64,000 nt of DNA from Fasciola hepatica (GCA_948099385.1 CANUEZ040000213.1:1612001-1676000); one strand, 5' to 3'. Numbered from the stretch's first letter, positions 33,711 through 46,189 are shown. The notes: generated from the letters alone by a model not told the origin. Translations and numbers: made by a program.

Positions 33711-36700
33711 ACAGTTAGCCTTGCAATTGCTCAGTCAATACCTTTGAAAGTGAGGGTTGATTGTAGCATAGGCTAGTGTTCTTCAACGGTCAGTCAGTGT
33801 AGCAAGGCAATCGAATGATATGTTTCGTCAAGTTCCATAAGAGAAGGAACAAAAGGGGGCAGTAAAACACATCATACTGTTCTCTAGTTTGGCATTTTTG
33901 AAACCACAGACCATTCCAAAAGCCGTTCCGTACAACTGTTTCTTATCTCACCTGATTTTTAGTGAATATGAAGCTTTCTAAGGTGTCCGTCTGTATCTGC
34001 ACGAAGATGCTGAAAGCAAAGACCCCGCCGGAGGGCCGACCTTAGGTAATTTATCCTTCGCTGAAAGGCCTAAAGGTTAACGTCCTGAAGCAGGTTATAC
34101 AGCTTGCAACACAGAAATGCTGTGTGCATACCAAAAGAGTCGCATCCTCATTGCATAAACATTAATTAGTGACCAGTTGAGAATAGTTGACAGCTTTAAG
34201 CAAGTCATTATGGGAGTTATAACGGTTGTTGTGGGAGACCAGTGGAGAGACCAGTCACATGAAGGGCACTGGAAGCCGGACTTACTTCCTTCAACTTATT
34301 ACCCTTGTCTCTGCCACAAAATGTGACCATACACGGAAGGACGAATGTACTGCGCTAAGATATGTAATCTTTTACTTCAAGGTTGCTAGACCTGGGAAAT
34401 GCCCTTTTTCCTCTGTCGGGCCTAAAGCTTGAAGCATTGAAAGTAAGCCTGTTTGTTAATTGACGTTCTAATATACGTTAGACTACGACTTCAAAGAAGA
34501 CTGCCACCATTTTAGTTTCTTCCCAGGGATTAACTATAAGCTTCCCTCACTACTTATAACCCTATTTTCCAGGATGTTCATCTTTTCAACGGAAGGGACA
34601 GATTCCATGAACATAACAGTTGACGGTATATTTAGTGGTTGCAGATGACCACTTTGAAATCGGGAATGGATTAGTCATATACCAGTCAGGAATTGTAACA
34701 AGTGTTATCTACCTTGGAATATGAACACGGGTAACATCTTTCAGGACAGCCACGAGCTAAAGATTTCAAATACGTAGTACAAACTTTGCACCGCATTGAT
34801 TGAGGGCTTGAATTTAGAGTTTCTATTTCCAAGTCTTTAGCACGACGACCTTGCTCAAACAAAACTCAGAACGTGTGGATATACCCTAGGGAATAATGAT
34901 TTCGATTACTGATAGGTGCGTATCCTTTCTCATTTAAGGAGAACTTATTCAGCATGAAAAGCAAACAGACTAATTTACAATTTGTCCTGCAGGTTCACAA
35001 CAGTTTAACATTTATAAAATAAATCATTTTTAGTTTAGGGAAATTGCGCTCGGGTTTATGAACATACCTCTTGGAATATGACTGTTTAGCTCTAAACCGA
35101 GGACCAGAAAGAGAACAGCAACTGATATGTTTGCTCAGCAAGGTTGAAACTGACAAGAAGGATGATAATGTTATTAAATTTGTTTTGCCTAATATATTCC
35201 GCTATAACGAGCATATCCAATAGAATCGTGTGTGCGAATAATCACGTGAACGGTAACGGAACAAATGATGTTTGCCGGTAGATCGTCCAACGACACACTC
35301 CGTTCAAAATGACCCAGGAAAGTGCAGTTCCTCTGCCGTACATTTATGTAATTTTCACCTTCGTTTTTCAAGCTTTCATAGTAAACACTTGTACACACCC
35401 ACACCCGTACTACCGAACGAATAGCATCGGACTGTTCAACCCACTGCTCGGGTCATTGTGATTCATCCATCAAGTACTGAACAACTCCTTTCGCCCAAAT
35501 CATTTGTTTTGATTTCTGCGCTCTCATCGAATCATTCAAACTAATAAATTTTCCATTTATTTGAAGTAATAGAAAACGCTGTCAAGGATACCAGGAATCA
35601 ATTCTATCACAATCTCAATGAAAATTTCCGTTGATTCATGAAAATTCATGCTGCAGAGAGAAAAGTCTTTTCACTTCATCCTTTAAGCATTTACTACGTA
35701 GTACGGAGTAACTGGGAATAAATATAGTTCTAGATAATATGATCTATCATTTGCAAATAGTTCTAGATAACAGAGTTGAATAAACATGCAATAAGTCCGG
35801 GGTCTTTACTACATACTAAAATCTAATGATCCTTTTCAACTCTGGTGTGAAATTATATGTGAATTGTGTGGCCAGTAAGAAGGAGTAGACATGTGCTAAA
35901 GTTGGGTGCGTGAAATGTCATAAGATTGATGAGTTTGACAATAGAAAGTACAGAGGGAAACTCTTGTTATGGCCACGGAAACAACAACAACGATTCCACA
36001 AGACCGTCCCACGAAACTGTTATTGTTATTGCCGTGGCTCTCACCTTCGAACTTCTACGGCTTCTGCCATCAAGCGTAACTGCCTACGTGGTCGTTTGCT
36101 GTGAACTGCACAAGTGGTCAGGACCGTCACCGAATCGATTGGCTGTCTACTATCAAACAAGTGTTGCAAGATTGTGTCTTTGATAGTGTGAACTGTTCCC
36201 TTGCGAAGAAGGATAGGAAAATGTCCTTCTGTCTCTGGGAACGACAAACATACCTGTCCACGGGATTATTGTTTGAATGAGTGCAAAAGTAATTACAACT
36301 GGTTCCTGGGCCCGTGAATAGTTCGCAAATTCGCCTACTTCAATAATTACAAATATTCGTTTCTCTTTGCAACCTTATTTTTTTCCTTTGGGTAAATAAG
36401 ATTTGTCGTTTACACGGACTTCGACATTTATTCTTCTTCTACATAGAAATTTCATATTCCCGGAGCCGTCTCACATTTCTACATGAGTTTTCGCATCGAA
36501 TGCATCACGTCACTGGCGGATGGTCTCTTATTTATGGTTATCTTTGGTTCATTGTTTCGACTTTGAGCGCTTTTGTTTCCCATCTGATATAAAAGGAGTG
36601 GCCACTTTTGAAGAAATCATAATTTTGTTGATATACTAGTGCTGCGTATTAACCCACTTCCACCTGAACAGGTGCGTTGGGATCTCTAGTCTCACAGTGA

Positions 36701-37263
36701 ATTTACAATAAATCACAGGTCTTTCATATCTACTATGGGGCTGGTTTTACTCTATAAGCAAAAGTATCAATAAAACCTATGAAATCCATTCGCCTTTTCG
36801 AATAGGTTCGTGATAGAAAATCTGTTAGGCTCTGCCCACCTGTCTGATCTGGGTTGCCTGTGTACTCTTTCAGCATGACGAACTAAGTCTTATTGACTGA
36901 TTCGGGGAACAAAACTTTGGTTGTTTCGTAAGACATATTTCACCATTATTTTAATGACCCGGTGTTTTTGAACAAACATATTGTCACCCCGGGAGCAACA
37001 AATAAAATTATGCTGCCAATCCCGATAAACGGCTGATTTTAACCTTACAGCCGGATTTCTGAACGTAATTTGTGAAGTAACGATAGGCTGTAAAATGAAT
37101 GCGACTACTCTAAACTGAGGTCAGTAGTTTCAGCTTTTGCTGAAGGTGTAAAATAACTCTACCATTGATCCCGACAGGTATAATTGAATACTCGCTGAGT
37201 TTGAGCTTTTATTTGTATTTTCTGCTTTCTCATCTTGTGTGGGCTCTTATCATTTATTTCTAG
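33711..37263. other. Unassigned DNA, copied at 58400-62032
   Basis: About 3.5 kb with no recognisable family. Short open frames present in both units include minus 35189-35404 and plus 35926-36183. A minus frame at 59457-59735 (cysteine-rich end, with CPERCYPC) has a TGA stop in this copy near 34853. Differences between units fall on amino-acid-changing positions as often as silent ones, so I see no sign of selection. Confidence 0.5.
36588..36595 (+). promoter_or_regulatory. TATA-box-like TATAAAAG
   Basis: A good match to the eukaryotic TATA box, conserved at 61359-61366. It lies 0.7 kb upstream of the exon candidate at 37264 and 1.65 kb upstream of the PLE1 exons. Chance occurrence cannot be excluded. 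Confidence 0.2.
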
Positions 37264-37414
37264 AGTAAAATTCGTTTGCGGATTCAGTCTTGTAAGTATG
37301 TTCCTCCGAAAGACTTACGAATAAACTGTGTGGAGCAGACCCCAAAGATACAGACGGCCAATACACTTACAAGGAGAGCGCTGGCAGTATTTGACCCGAG
37401 TCGAATCATCACAG
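37264..37414 (+). CDS. Candidate internal exon of unknown gene (unit 1)
   Basis: A 151-base stretch open in one frame (50 codons plus one base) bounded by TTATTTCTAG and by a donor G/GTATGTG. The product (KIRLRIQSCKYVPPKDLRIN in its first part, RRALAVFDPSRIIT at its end) is basic and unfamiliar. The copy at 62033-62183 keeps both splice sites and the frame with four substitutions, two silent and two replacing (K to Q, I to T). Could join 37960-38031, which begins in the matching phase. Chance splice-like boundaries remain possible. Confidence 0.4.
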
Positions 37415-37959
37415 GTATGTGAATTGCCGGGTCATAGCAGAATGTTTTTTTACAATGAAATATGAGCTTTTCTGATCCACCAGTTAGTGGTTTATACTTC
37501 TCGGGTGTGAACTGCTAACGACCGAGTTCTACGCGTAACGGTTGACCGTTCCCAACTGAAACTTGTCTATTCATAAGATATGGGCTTAGGGCTATTTCAC
37601 GAAAATCTCACAGTCAAACTGGTATATTACGCTCCAGTAGTTCTCAAGGGCAATGTCAAGTGGGTTCTCCATACGATGGTGTTGATATGACCGGGATTTT
37701 GAGACCTCGGAACTGCCGTATACAAGTGTGGAACTCATAATGCTTCAACTTTGATTCAAGTTTCATTAAGGATTCAAAGCATCTGAAGTGCAGCTGATAG
37801 CGAAACAGCTGTGACGTTCTTTCGTGGAGTTCCAGTGGGTAATAAGCGTTGACACTAGATGCTGAATCTTATCGTATAAGAGAAACTAGCAAAGTATCAC
37901 ATGGATAATTTTTACATGGTCGGACTGATAACTGAGAGTTAGTATCACAATAATTTAAG

Positions 37960-38031
37960 GCACGTCTTCATCGCTCAAGTTATACTTCCGAATACCAGTG
38001 AAGGGCAACTGGGAGAAAGCACTATTTGAAG
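37960..38031 (+). CDS. Candidate 72-base symmetric exon (unit 1)
   Basis: Bounded by TTTAAG and by a donor G/GTAATT; open as TSSSLKLYFRIPVKGNWEKA in phase 1 to phase 1, matching the donor phase of 37264-37414 and the acceptor phase of the exon at 38574. The copy at 62727-62798 is identical. The acceptor lacks a strong pyrimidine tract. Speculative. Confidence 0.25.
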
Positions 38032-38244
38032 GTAATTTATTCAGGCCGCTATTTTAGAAGTGTTATGCTTTTTTCATTCGAAAACATGACTCATGTTATT
38101 CATTGAAACGATCCAGGATAAAAAACAAGCTTGATTTTGGTGTTTTATCCAAGGTTTATTTACATCACGTTGTATAAATCAAGCATACAAAAGCCATTCT
38201 TGTTTCGTTTTTCCCGTGTTAACTGACTTTTCTGAATTTTTATA

Positions 38245-38259
38245 ATGAGCTACAATGAG
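38245..38259 (+). CDS. PLE1-linked gene, exon 1 (MSYNE) (unit 1)
   Basis: Start ATG followed by five codons, ending at a near-consensus donor GAG/GTAAGA. Intron 1 is 38260-38332 (73 nt) and ends CTGCAG. The start is chosen because the donor is strong and the phase-0 join opens the next exon, which closes in the other two frames. Identical in unit 2 (63012-63026). Confidence 0.45.
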
Positions 38260-38332
38260 GTAAGACGTTCACTAACAGAGTTCACGTTGAAGCTGTAGTA
38301 AATCAAGAAAGCGATGGATCAGGGACCTGCAG

Positions 38333-38501
38333 GGATGGTTTTGTGAGTTGTTCATCCTAGAAGAGATCCATTTCTCCATGATGTTTGCCTTTTTGGTTCG
38401 GCTGCTTGTGATCTGGCTGTTTGATCAGATCTGCCAAGCCAGAAGTGTTCTTCGTCTAGTTCGACCAAATCACGACCGCTCTCAGTCCGTGTTTAAACCA
38501 G
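38333..38501 (+). CDS. PLE1-linked gene, exon 2 (unit 1)
   Basis: 56 codons plus one base, only one frame open. Begins GWFCELFILEE and contains a hydrophobic segment MMFAFLVRLLVIWLF that could span a membrane, then an arginine-rich tail ending FKPG. Donor G/GTTAGT; unspliced reading stops at once. Intron 2 is 38502-38573 (72 nt, ends TCTAACAG). All 169 bases are identical in unit 2. Not recognised as a known domain. Confidence 0.45.
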
Positions 38502-38573
38502 GTTAGTTGTCGTTCTCAGTTTTTCAATCGAAAAGGGTTTCTTGTTACACGAACACAGTGCTTTGTCTAACAG

Positions 38574-38736
38574 GAGCGTATAAACTGACGTATGCAGTGG
38601 AAAACCATCTATGTGTAACAAGGCATCATTCAAGAAAATCAAGTGGTAATTTGAAGAAGGAAGTCAACAGAATTGGATTGCACAATGTAGTCCGGAACAT
38701 TTATCTGTATATTCACCAGTACATTTTCCGGAGAAG
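38574..38736 (+). CDS. PLE1-linked gene, exon 3 (unit 1)
   Basis: Continues the frame across the phase-1 join: AYKLTYAVENHLCVTRHHSR, then SSGNLKKEVNRIGLHNVV and IYLYIHQYIFRRR. Ends at AG/GTGATT in phase 2; otherwise a TGA follows immediately. Intron 3 is 38737-38812 (76 nt). The two substitutions between units in this exon are both silent (GCA/GCC, AAC/AAT). The lysine-rich helix before the next exon sits where other PLEs have their N-terminal helices, so this may be the N-terminus of PLE1. Confidence 0.5.
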
Positions 38737-38812
38737 GTGATTATTTATAAGCGGTTGATTGGACATTCTCGTAAGACCATAAGTAAATAACACAACTTGA
38801 TTCTTATAACAG

Positions 38813-39460
38813 GAATCGGCTTTTGTCTTGTGGTGTAAATTATTGTGTTCCTCCAAAATAGACTACTCTTATTGACTCACAGATCAGATTTGATTCATTC
38901 TTCGAAGAGCTGACTAACAACTAACGGGTGAGGAAGCTGTGGGATGGTTCAAAGCAAAAATGGTAGATTTTGAGCACGCGTATCAAACGAGTACCGCAAA
39001 TGAAATTGTCTATTGACAAAAGACCATTAAGAAGCCATAAACCAGCTCAGAAGGAACTCGGCATTGATACTTTTCCAATCAGACAAGGGATCTAGTGTAG
39101 CTGTTCTGAACAAAGTATTCTACAGAGACAAAATGGCGATGATCGTAGAAGATGAAACAAAATTCAAACCGGTCCCTAAGACTAACTTCTCCAAAGAACT
39201 ATAAAAGAAAAATAAAGACACAAACAGACCTCGCAAAAGCCAAACTTATCTCAGAATCCACGGCCGAGGTTCTAAAATGTACAGTAAGTCATATACCACA
39301 TATGCACGGCCTACCAAAAGTACGCAATGCAGGTATACCATTTTGACCAGCGTTGTCCACGGCCAACTCCTTGCAACGCAAACTGGCAAAGTGGCTTGGG
39401 GAACGGCTTAAACCGGCGAGGTATTTATTTGGAAAAATCATGGTGAAGAATAGTTATTAA
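38813..39460 (+). mobile_element. PLE1 N-terminal region and RT fingers (unit 1 to unit 2 junction)
   Basis: Exon 4 opens with NRLLSCGVNYCVPPK, the same motif as LEVLSLGPKFC in PLE2, which places the spliced exons directly upstream of a PLE. Then, over a stop and a frameshift: RFDSFFEELTNN, TGEEAVGWFKAKMVDF, and (clean in unit 2) QSDKGSSVAVLNK. HMHGLPKVRNAGIPF near 39300 matches the PLE block YGLPK.HK.G.P. The element continues without a break into 39461. Confidence 0.8.
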
Positions 39461-40790
39461 AGATGTGGCTTGTTGAGAGATTTGAACATTCACAATAAGT
39501 ACTTACTCACCATGAATGTTAAGTCACTCTTTACAATTAACTCAGTTCCCAAGCCCGTTGACATAGTTCATCAACTTCCCGATGATAACGACTTGAACAT
39601 TGGATTACCAAATAACAGGCTGTTTCGATCATTATTATTGTGCATCTCGGAAGTATAATACTATCTCCTCGTACAAGAATATCGACTGACTGACGGAGCT
39701 GCCATGGGTAGTTCGCTGGGGCCCTTTCTGGCAGTTAAATTTGTCTCACGCCTAGAATAAAATATGGGAAAAACCGTATCTCGAGCTAATCTCTACCGAC
39801 TTTACTTGGACCATTGTAGCTTGCATTGACCAGCGATTTCCGCCCGGGGTTTGCACATGAAGGATATGAAACAGCGAACACTAAAAATAGCCCATGAGTC
39901 CAAACCTTAGTAATCGGACAACTATTTGGCTGCCTACAGTCTGCTCACTACACGATATCTTCTTCACTGTGAACACTAAGGACCAGTTTGAAAACATGTT
40001 CCATCACTTCAATTCCAAACAAACGACCATTCAGTTAGCCAAAAACGAGGAAGTCAACTACATCGTCACATTTCTGGGTGTTGGAATTACCTCCTGGAAA
40101 GATGGATAGAAGCCTAGACCAGCCCATCGTTAAACTGCTTGGTCAGGAATGTGCCTTCTTTTTATCAGCTTTCCTCCCATAAAGTACAGAATCGGCTTTG
40201 TCCGAAGCACATTCCACAGGGAGCGTGAAATATGCTCAACCGACACCCTGGAAGAAAGTTGCCGCCCATTTTCAAAGAACTTCTGAGGCGAACGGGTATC
40301 CAGAATGATTTATATTCAAACACGCAGCCACTTCCGAACAGAGCGAAGGTCACCATCGTCCCAAAAGTAACGGCCTTCCTTTGGTTACTTTACAGGTGTG
40401 ATGGCATCAACAGCCTACCCAGCAGATCCTTCGACTGTGCACTTAATCGTACTTATTACTTTGCAAAGGTAATCATTTTCTCTACCTCCCGGATGAAAAT
40501 GCCGTCTATGAAAAAACCACGGCCTGTTCACTCCATGTCTAGTTACATTTACTGATTCAACTGCAGATGCGCAGCCACCTGTACATTGGCAGAACGAAGA
40601 GACCATGGCGTAACCGAATGGTCGAGCACATTCCGGTTTGGCCACAAAGAGCGATGAGTTGGCGGAAACAAAATCGGTGACGTAACTGACTGAATACCGA
40701 ACCCTGGAACTATTTGTTACGCAAAACCTGCAGAACACTAAGCACTGCATTTATTTGAGCACGACGATCAACGTCATCTGCGTCACAAAC
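39461..40790 (+). mobile_element. PLE1 3' half (unit 2)
   Basis: Same layout as 1-1330 and directly continuous with 38813-39460, so 38813-40790 is the only full-length PLE1 in the window. The catalytic box is again LHDIFF. Retains 10 bases near 40520 that unit 1 lost. Confidence 0.87.
40552..40644 (+). pseudogene. PLE1 GIY-YIG remnant (unit 2)
   Basis: LYIGRTKRPWRNRMVEHIP as in unit 1. Confidence 0.8.
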
Positions 40791-43420
40791 AATCAAAGAC
40801 TACTGAGACACGCGGAGGGGTTAGCAAATAACCATCACTAACCTCAACAGTACAAACAGCGAAAGCGGCTAATTACTTCAGTTTTGCCTTGATAATCTGT
40901 TTCTAGTTGCAAACCCTTGTTGTGTGATTCAGGCTGTGTGCTTGCGTTTGGTCTTATGATACTGGTCAATTCACCATTTATGAATGATCACATTGACGGC
41001 AGTAGGCACTAGTGAAGATGCAGCAAAAAGGTCCGGAATACATCGTGCTATCTGATGCTATTGGCTTCTGCGTTCCAGTTTGTATCAGGAAGGTTGTGTT
41101 TTTAAGTGTTTATTGGTTGCTTTCAGTGGTCTGACAAGCCCCCTCATCAAAAAATCATTCTGACTATAGTTTGCCGATTTTCTTCTAGGGGACCCAAGCA
41201 ATTTAGCTAACCATTCTCCTATTATAGTATCAAGCGAGTTTTCTGTGTCTACAGTGTCTTCGCACATTTTTTTTACCATTACATATTCATCTCCATAGTG
41301 TATTGTATACAAACGTTGACTTGGTCAAATCAATCCGTTTGTAAACAAAATGCAAAGAATTAGGTGGAATGATGAATAAGCATTTGATTGAAAATACTCA
41401 AGAAAGCCATTGCCTTTGACGAGAGTTATACTGGGAAGATGACAATCACGGAATCGATCATTATCTGGTGCAATACGATGGATTCCATCCATCCCGGTTA
41501 GTAGCTCATTCAAATTTACATGCCGGTCTGGATTGTTGGATAATTACTGCCAGCAATTTACTGATGACAGATAGACAAAACAAGAGCATGAAAAATGATC
41601 CAGATTGAACAGTCCATACTAAACTTGATAAATTCATGTATGGTGAACTAATTGCTGTAAATACTTATATAGTTCTTTTGTTGCTGCTGACTTCCTATCT
41701 GTGGGACCAAGAAATACAAAAGCGTATGAAATGATTCATCTGAGCTATCAAGGCTCAGATCACCGGTGACTAGCAGGAAAAAGCTGTACTTCTGGCATTT
41801 TTGAAGTCATCAGCAGTGTATATCCAACAAGTCCCATCCACCCACAGGCGAAACCCAGAGAGTCTCGTGATGAGCCGTGAGCGTTGCACATCAGGCTATT
41901 CGAACTACCAATAGTTTGCCTCGCCCCAACACGGTATGATATTGTGCTCGCTGTATGTACGGCTGAGCTGCTTTTCTGGTCCACCTTTGCTGACAATGTT
42001 TTTTTTTGTTGCAATCATCTACTGTCACGTTGCCCTGTCGCAGATATTCTGACAATTTAAGTCATCCATAGAAGACCTCGTAAACTCACAGGTGACCAGC
42101 TGACAAGCAACATCGTTATGAATTGGTGCTATCACGGGCAGAAAAGAAAAATGCCGGATGACGCACTGCTCCTGGTCTCTCGCCGCCGGATTTTGACAGT
42201 CTCGGCGTTATATGAAACAATGTGCGTTCTCTGTTTGACAATCTCAAGGACCCAACTTCTAACCTGTTGCTCACGCATTCCGAAATACTTATGTGCCATG
42301 CCTCCAAGAAACTTGACCTAAGGCTGACATAGACAAATTCATGGTGGAAATCGGAAACGTTTTACGCCTCCATTGGTACAGACTGAACTATACAAAAAGA
42401 TTTAGTTGGTAGCCGTGCCACCTATATAAATTCCACATGACACAGCAGCACTAGTGTCTCAATTCCCCATGGTTCTACTCTATGGTCACAACACAAATTT
42501 AATCAACAACAACCAAAACATCAACAACTTTAGTCAAAAGAAAATTTCGCAGTCGAAACTATAAAACACTGATGTTAAATCTGCTGCCCTTTGAAAATGA
42601 TTTACTTCCATCTCACAAGAGTAATCTTACTCATCCCAAAACAATGACGAAGGAAAGAGTAATTAGCATTCGAAATATACAAAACACTTGAGGTTCCTTG
42701 ACTACCAACAAAAGTTAGGACTATATTCCATCCCGATTTTTTCTGCACTTCTAGAACATATGGTTTGGGAGCAATCTTTTCTGTGAACAACAGAAGGGCC
42801 ACCCGTCTGACGACCTCGGTGTAGACCAAGAAAATGTCCAATACCTTCGTTACACGACGATGCTAATGACATCCCGACTATCGTGAAGTGTAGAAATTCC
42901 CGAGCAGGTTTTCAAGCTTTTCGAGTTCACCAAGTTCGTCATGTCTGCTGAAGCACGTGGTCTACTTTCAGCAGTACACAAATACGGAGCAGGGCCTCAG
43001 CGTACAAATAACTACGGTAATTATCGTTCACTCGACTCATTCCCAGCCCAGACCGTTGGCTTCCAGCCACAATGATACCCATACCGGGAACGGAACGAGA
43101 GCCATGGATTTCCTTCGAATATTACTTTGCTCATCAGTATTGAATATGCAGTGCTTCATTGCCTCTCGACTAATCCCAAGTTTCTGCAACTGAAGCAGCA
43201 GCGAGCTTAGCAAATTTCATTTCCAATTCCATCAGTGACCAATGTAAATCCGTTAGATGTGTCCTTCTAGATTAAGTATCAGCATTTTACTTTAGGCCAA
43301 GTACCTTACTTTTCAAAAGCTTGAGTCGTTTAGTTGCTTTAACGACCTATTGCTTGAAAGACGAATTCCCGTGTAGAACATACTGTACCAAATGCGGAAA
43401 AAAGGTTAGCTAAACACTCT
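40791..43420. other. Unassigned DNA (unit 2 copy of 1330-3950)
   Basis: Same content as unit 1, including the weak gag-like minus-strand trace at 41760-42307. A 14-base stretch near 43390 is new relative to unit 1. Confidence 0.5.
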
Positions 43421-43429
43421 TATTCATTG

Positions 43430-43780
43430 TCAAAGTTCTTCAAGGAACTGTTCTTCCTCAATATTTGTTATCGTTCTACATTTGCGACTTAAAGGATCCC
43501 ACTCGGCTGCTCTGTTCAAATACGGCGATGACGTCATTTTGGCTCGGTCAGACTTGTTTTTGCATGCTGAAACGACGGTTAGGAAACTGCCTCGGTTATT
43601 CTTGGAAATTGATAAATTACAGTGATTCACTGCTCCTCGGTTTGCCGCTTATTCATTCGTACGCCAGTACGTACTTAAAACTCTTCGATACTGCTTGTCC
43701 ATTACTCCCTCGGTTTACTTGGAAAGGACAACATTATACTTGGTATAGGTTTGCTCTTTACCAGCAGTTTTACTGAAATA
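43430..43780 (+). pseudogene. Non-LTR RT fragment with YGDD box (unit 2)
   Basis: Copy of 3950-4310; KYGDDVILARSD is preserved at about 43520, again out of frame with the preceding block. Confidence 0.6.
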
Positions 43781-43980
43781 GTCTTAAGAGACATCACATC
43801 AAATTTATATGACAATCGCCTAACAGCATCAGTCGTATTTTCAGGTAAGATGGAGGAGACTTTACATACCATATATTATGACTTTTTTCTCAGGTGACTG
43901 TGTTTTATTCCGTCTCACTAACTCTAGTGAGAAAACCCCTTCTGCCGTTGAGCGATCTCGTTTATCAACGAAAAACAAAG

Positions 43981-44003
43981 AATATATATATATATATATA
44001 TAG
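43981..44003. repeat. (TA)n microsatellite
   Basis: Longer by about six bases than its counterpart at 4503-4520. Confidence 0.9.
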
Positions 44004-44340
44004 GCTGTTGTCTGCGGTATACATGACTGACCATTCATGTGACGTTTATCATTTTTCCGGTATTCACTCACCAAGACAGTGTACATTCCTGCGCGCAATA
44101 TGTGAAACACTACAGTACGTCGTGTGCCGTACCCGTGTACTGATTCCTTGGCTTCCTGTGCAGGATAATACTACATTATTCCATATAATATTCCACTGTC
44201 CCATGTGGCCACAAGTGGCCCACAACGCATTGGCTCAACTTGTGTGGGCAACCACCCCTTGAGGCTTAAGCAACGCTGACAAGATTCATCACATTTCGGT
44301 CAGTCCACTCCTTCGATTTGTTGTCCTATCGCCCGAGTTT

Positions 44341-44565
44341 GTGTCGTCTCAAGCCTTGGGGCTTGGTATCGCTCCAGCTCTAACTGCCAATGTGACTTGG
44401 CTGTCCACCAAAGCTGAATTAACACACATCAATCTATCCCCTTTCTTACCTAGAAATTCTGTAGGTCCATTCCATGCTCGTATTTTGACAAATAAGGGTG
44501 AGATTTTATCTGAACCATTAACCCGTTCTTGTTTGGATAGTCTTTCCTTCCTTCCAATATATTAA
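44341..44565 (+). pseudogene. Unidentified frame upstream of PLE2 (unit 2)
   Basis: Truncated equivalent of 4833-5225; a deletion of roughly 60 bp after the first 74 codons. Confidence 0.3.
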
Positions 44566-44579
44566 TGCAAGTGGAGGGA

Positions 44580-46160
44580 TTGGACCAGTCGGAGAAAGTG
44601 TGTTCTCGAAATGTGCTCAGTGGAATAACGGTACAATTGAAACAGCTCACACACTCAGCCATCATAAAAGAACTTAACTATGGATATCCAACAGTTCATA
44701 AGGATGTGGTCTGCTTAAGACCTATGCTTGACATGTGCAATTCACCGTACCACGCAGTCGCCAAATGGTTGACCATTCTGCTGGAACCGGTTAGACAGAA
44801 AATATGGAAGCACAATCCGAAGCTGCGTAACAGAACTGAATGTGAAAGATCGGTGGATACTATTGTTAGATGCCGGTACACCCTTTACCAACGTCTCCAT
44901 CGATGAAGTCAAAGGTTATTTATGTGAATATATCAAAAGCTACGCAATCCAGACTGGCTTTCCTTTAGAAGCTTTGAAATAGTTGCTTTTTTGTGCACAC
45001 AACGTTCAGTTCAAGTTCACCGGCCAAATCTACCGTCAAAGGACGGGATAGCAATGGGCTTCCCACTGGGACCACTGTTTGCCGACGTTTTCACGGCAAA
45101 GTTGGAAAATGGCCATATGGCCACATCAATACTATGCGCATGCATACGCACACACGCCAGCGAACGCCAACATGAACATTGTTTTTTACTGCCCGGTTAT
45201 TCGGCAAGTGGCAATCGTTCCCTTTCGTATCGATTTCGTTTTATTGACCTGTAAGTCGCGTTCATGTTCACTCACTCAAAGAGCCACTCAGCAATCGGTT
45301 GTTCTGCTTCTACTAAAGATTGGGTCATAGCATTAATCAGTTCCTCAGACCAGCGAGATCAACTGTTAGATTTGTTTAACTCAGACATGACAACGTGCAG
45401 TTCACAATGGAAACAGAACCAAACAACACACTAGGCTTCTTAGACGTACGGATAAGTCGTCGTGGAGACGGTTCAATCAGTCGGTCAGTGCGCAGGAAGG
45501 CAATGTGGAATGGACATTACATCCACTTCCACCGTTTCCTGCCTCTTGAGGAGAAAAAGAACCTGATTGGGTGCCTCACAAGCAGGGCAGGACGAATATG
45601 TTTGGAGGACACAATTGAGGAAGAACTCCGAAAGATGCGAAGGATTTTTATCCAGAATGACCATCCGGAACGCCTAGTTGATAGGACGATGCAAATGGAG
45701 AGGTGGAAAAAACCAGTATACATAACTTAGTCATTCAAAGGCGGCACGTTGGCAGAGATTGCGCGAATAGCATTGTCAGACGCCATCAGCAAAACATTTT
45801 TACGAGCGGTTAATCTCCAGATGTTGTTCTAGCCCGGAACAGCAGTGATTTTGCGGTTGAAAGACAAAGCACCCGATTCTACACCCTCATTCTGTGGGTA
45901 CTCATTCACTTGTTCCTGTGGAAAAATGTACATCAGCCGCAAGAGCAGGGGTTTGTTTGAACGTATCCTCGTTCAACACCCTGCGTGGTTGAACACCAGA
46001 GCAATTAAATCGCTCACTGGTCGTTTCACACATAGCTCAGTCCAATTCGATAGCAAACTTGTCCGGGGCTTTTCGTGCCCCTTTATAAGGTCCGGGGTGG
46101 ACAATCACGACCAATAAAATGTCCATTTGGACCACAGCAAACGATGTTAGCATCCACCTA
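44580..46160 (+). mobile_element. PLE2, internally deleted (unit 2)
   Basis: Lacks the N-terminal domain: about 890 bp missing at 44678, where AACTAT on one side meets TATGGATAT on the other. It also lacks the catalytic-box segment: unit 1 bases around 6630-6705 are absent at 45115-45135. Keeps LRPMLDMCNSPYHAVAKWL, IAMGFPLGPLFADVFTAKLE, the thumb frame 45395-45730 and GIY-YIG at 45911-45967 (CSCGKMYISRK, glycine of YIG changed to serine). Retains about 130 bp more of the PLE2 3' end than unit 1. Confidence 0.85.
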
Positions 46161-46189
46161 CACAACCCTGCTTTATGTGCTCAAAAACA

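Larger units (their letters stand above)
1..39460. repeat. Duplication unit 1 (39.46 kb)
   Basis: The window start matches base 39461, and matching continues in order (433 with 39894, 3491 with 42957, 7418 with 45845, 13408 with 51221, 17086 with 53710). The whole stretch is therefore one unit of a tandem duplication. It is longer than the second unit because it holds an extra Gypsy-like block (19440-25815) and a 3241-bp tandem repeat. Start and end are fixed only by the window edge: PLE1 runs straight through 39460/39461, so the true breakpoint may lie elsewhere in the unit. Whether the array is real or an assembly artefact cannot be told from sequence alone. Confidence 0.9.

Noticed and set aside
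34226..34432. 68-codon plus frame
   Set aside because: Broken in unit 2 by substitutions and by the insertion at 59069; no similarity noticed.
35926..36183. 85-codon frame open in both units (with NNNND run)
   Set aside because: Another frame over the same bases is also open for a distance, replacement changes outnumber silent ones between the units, and no domain is recognisable.
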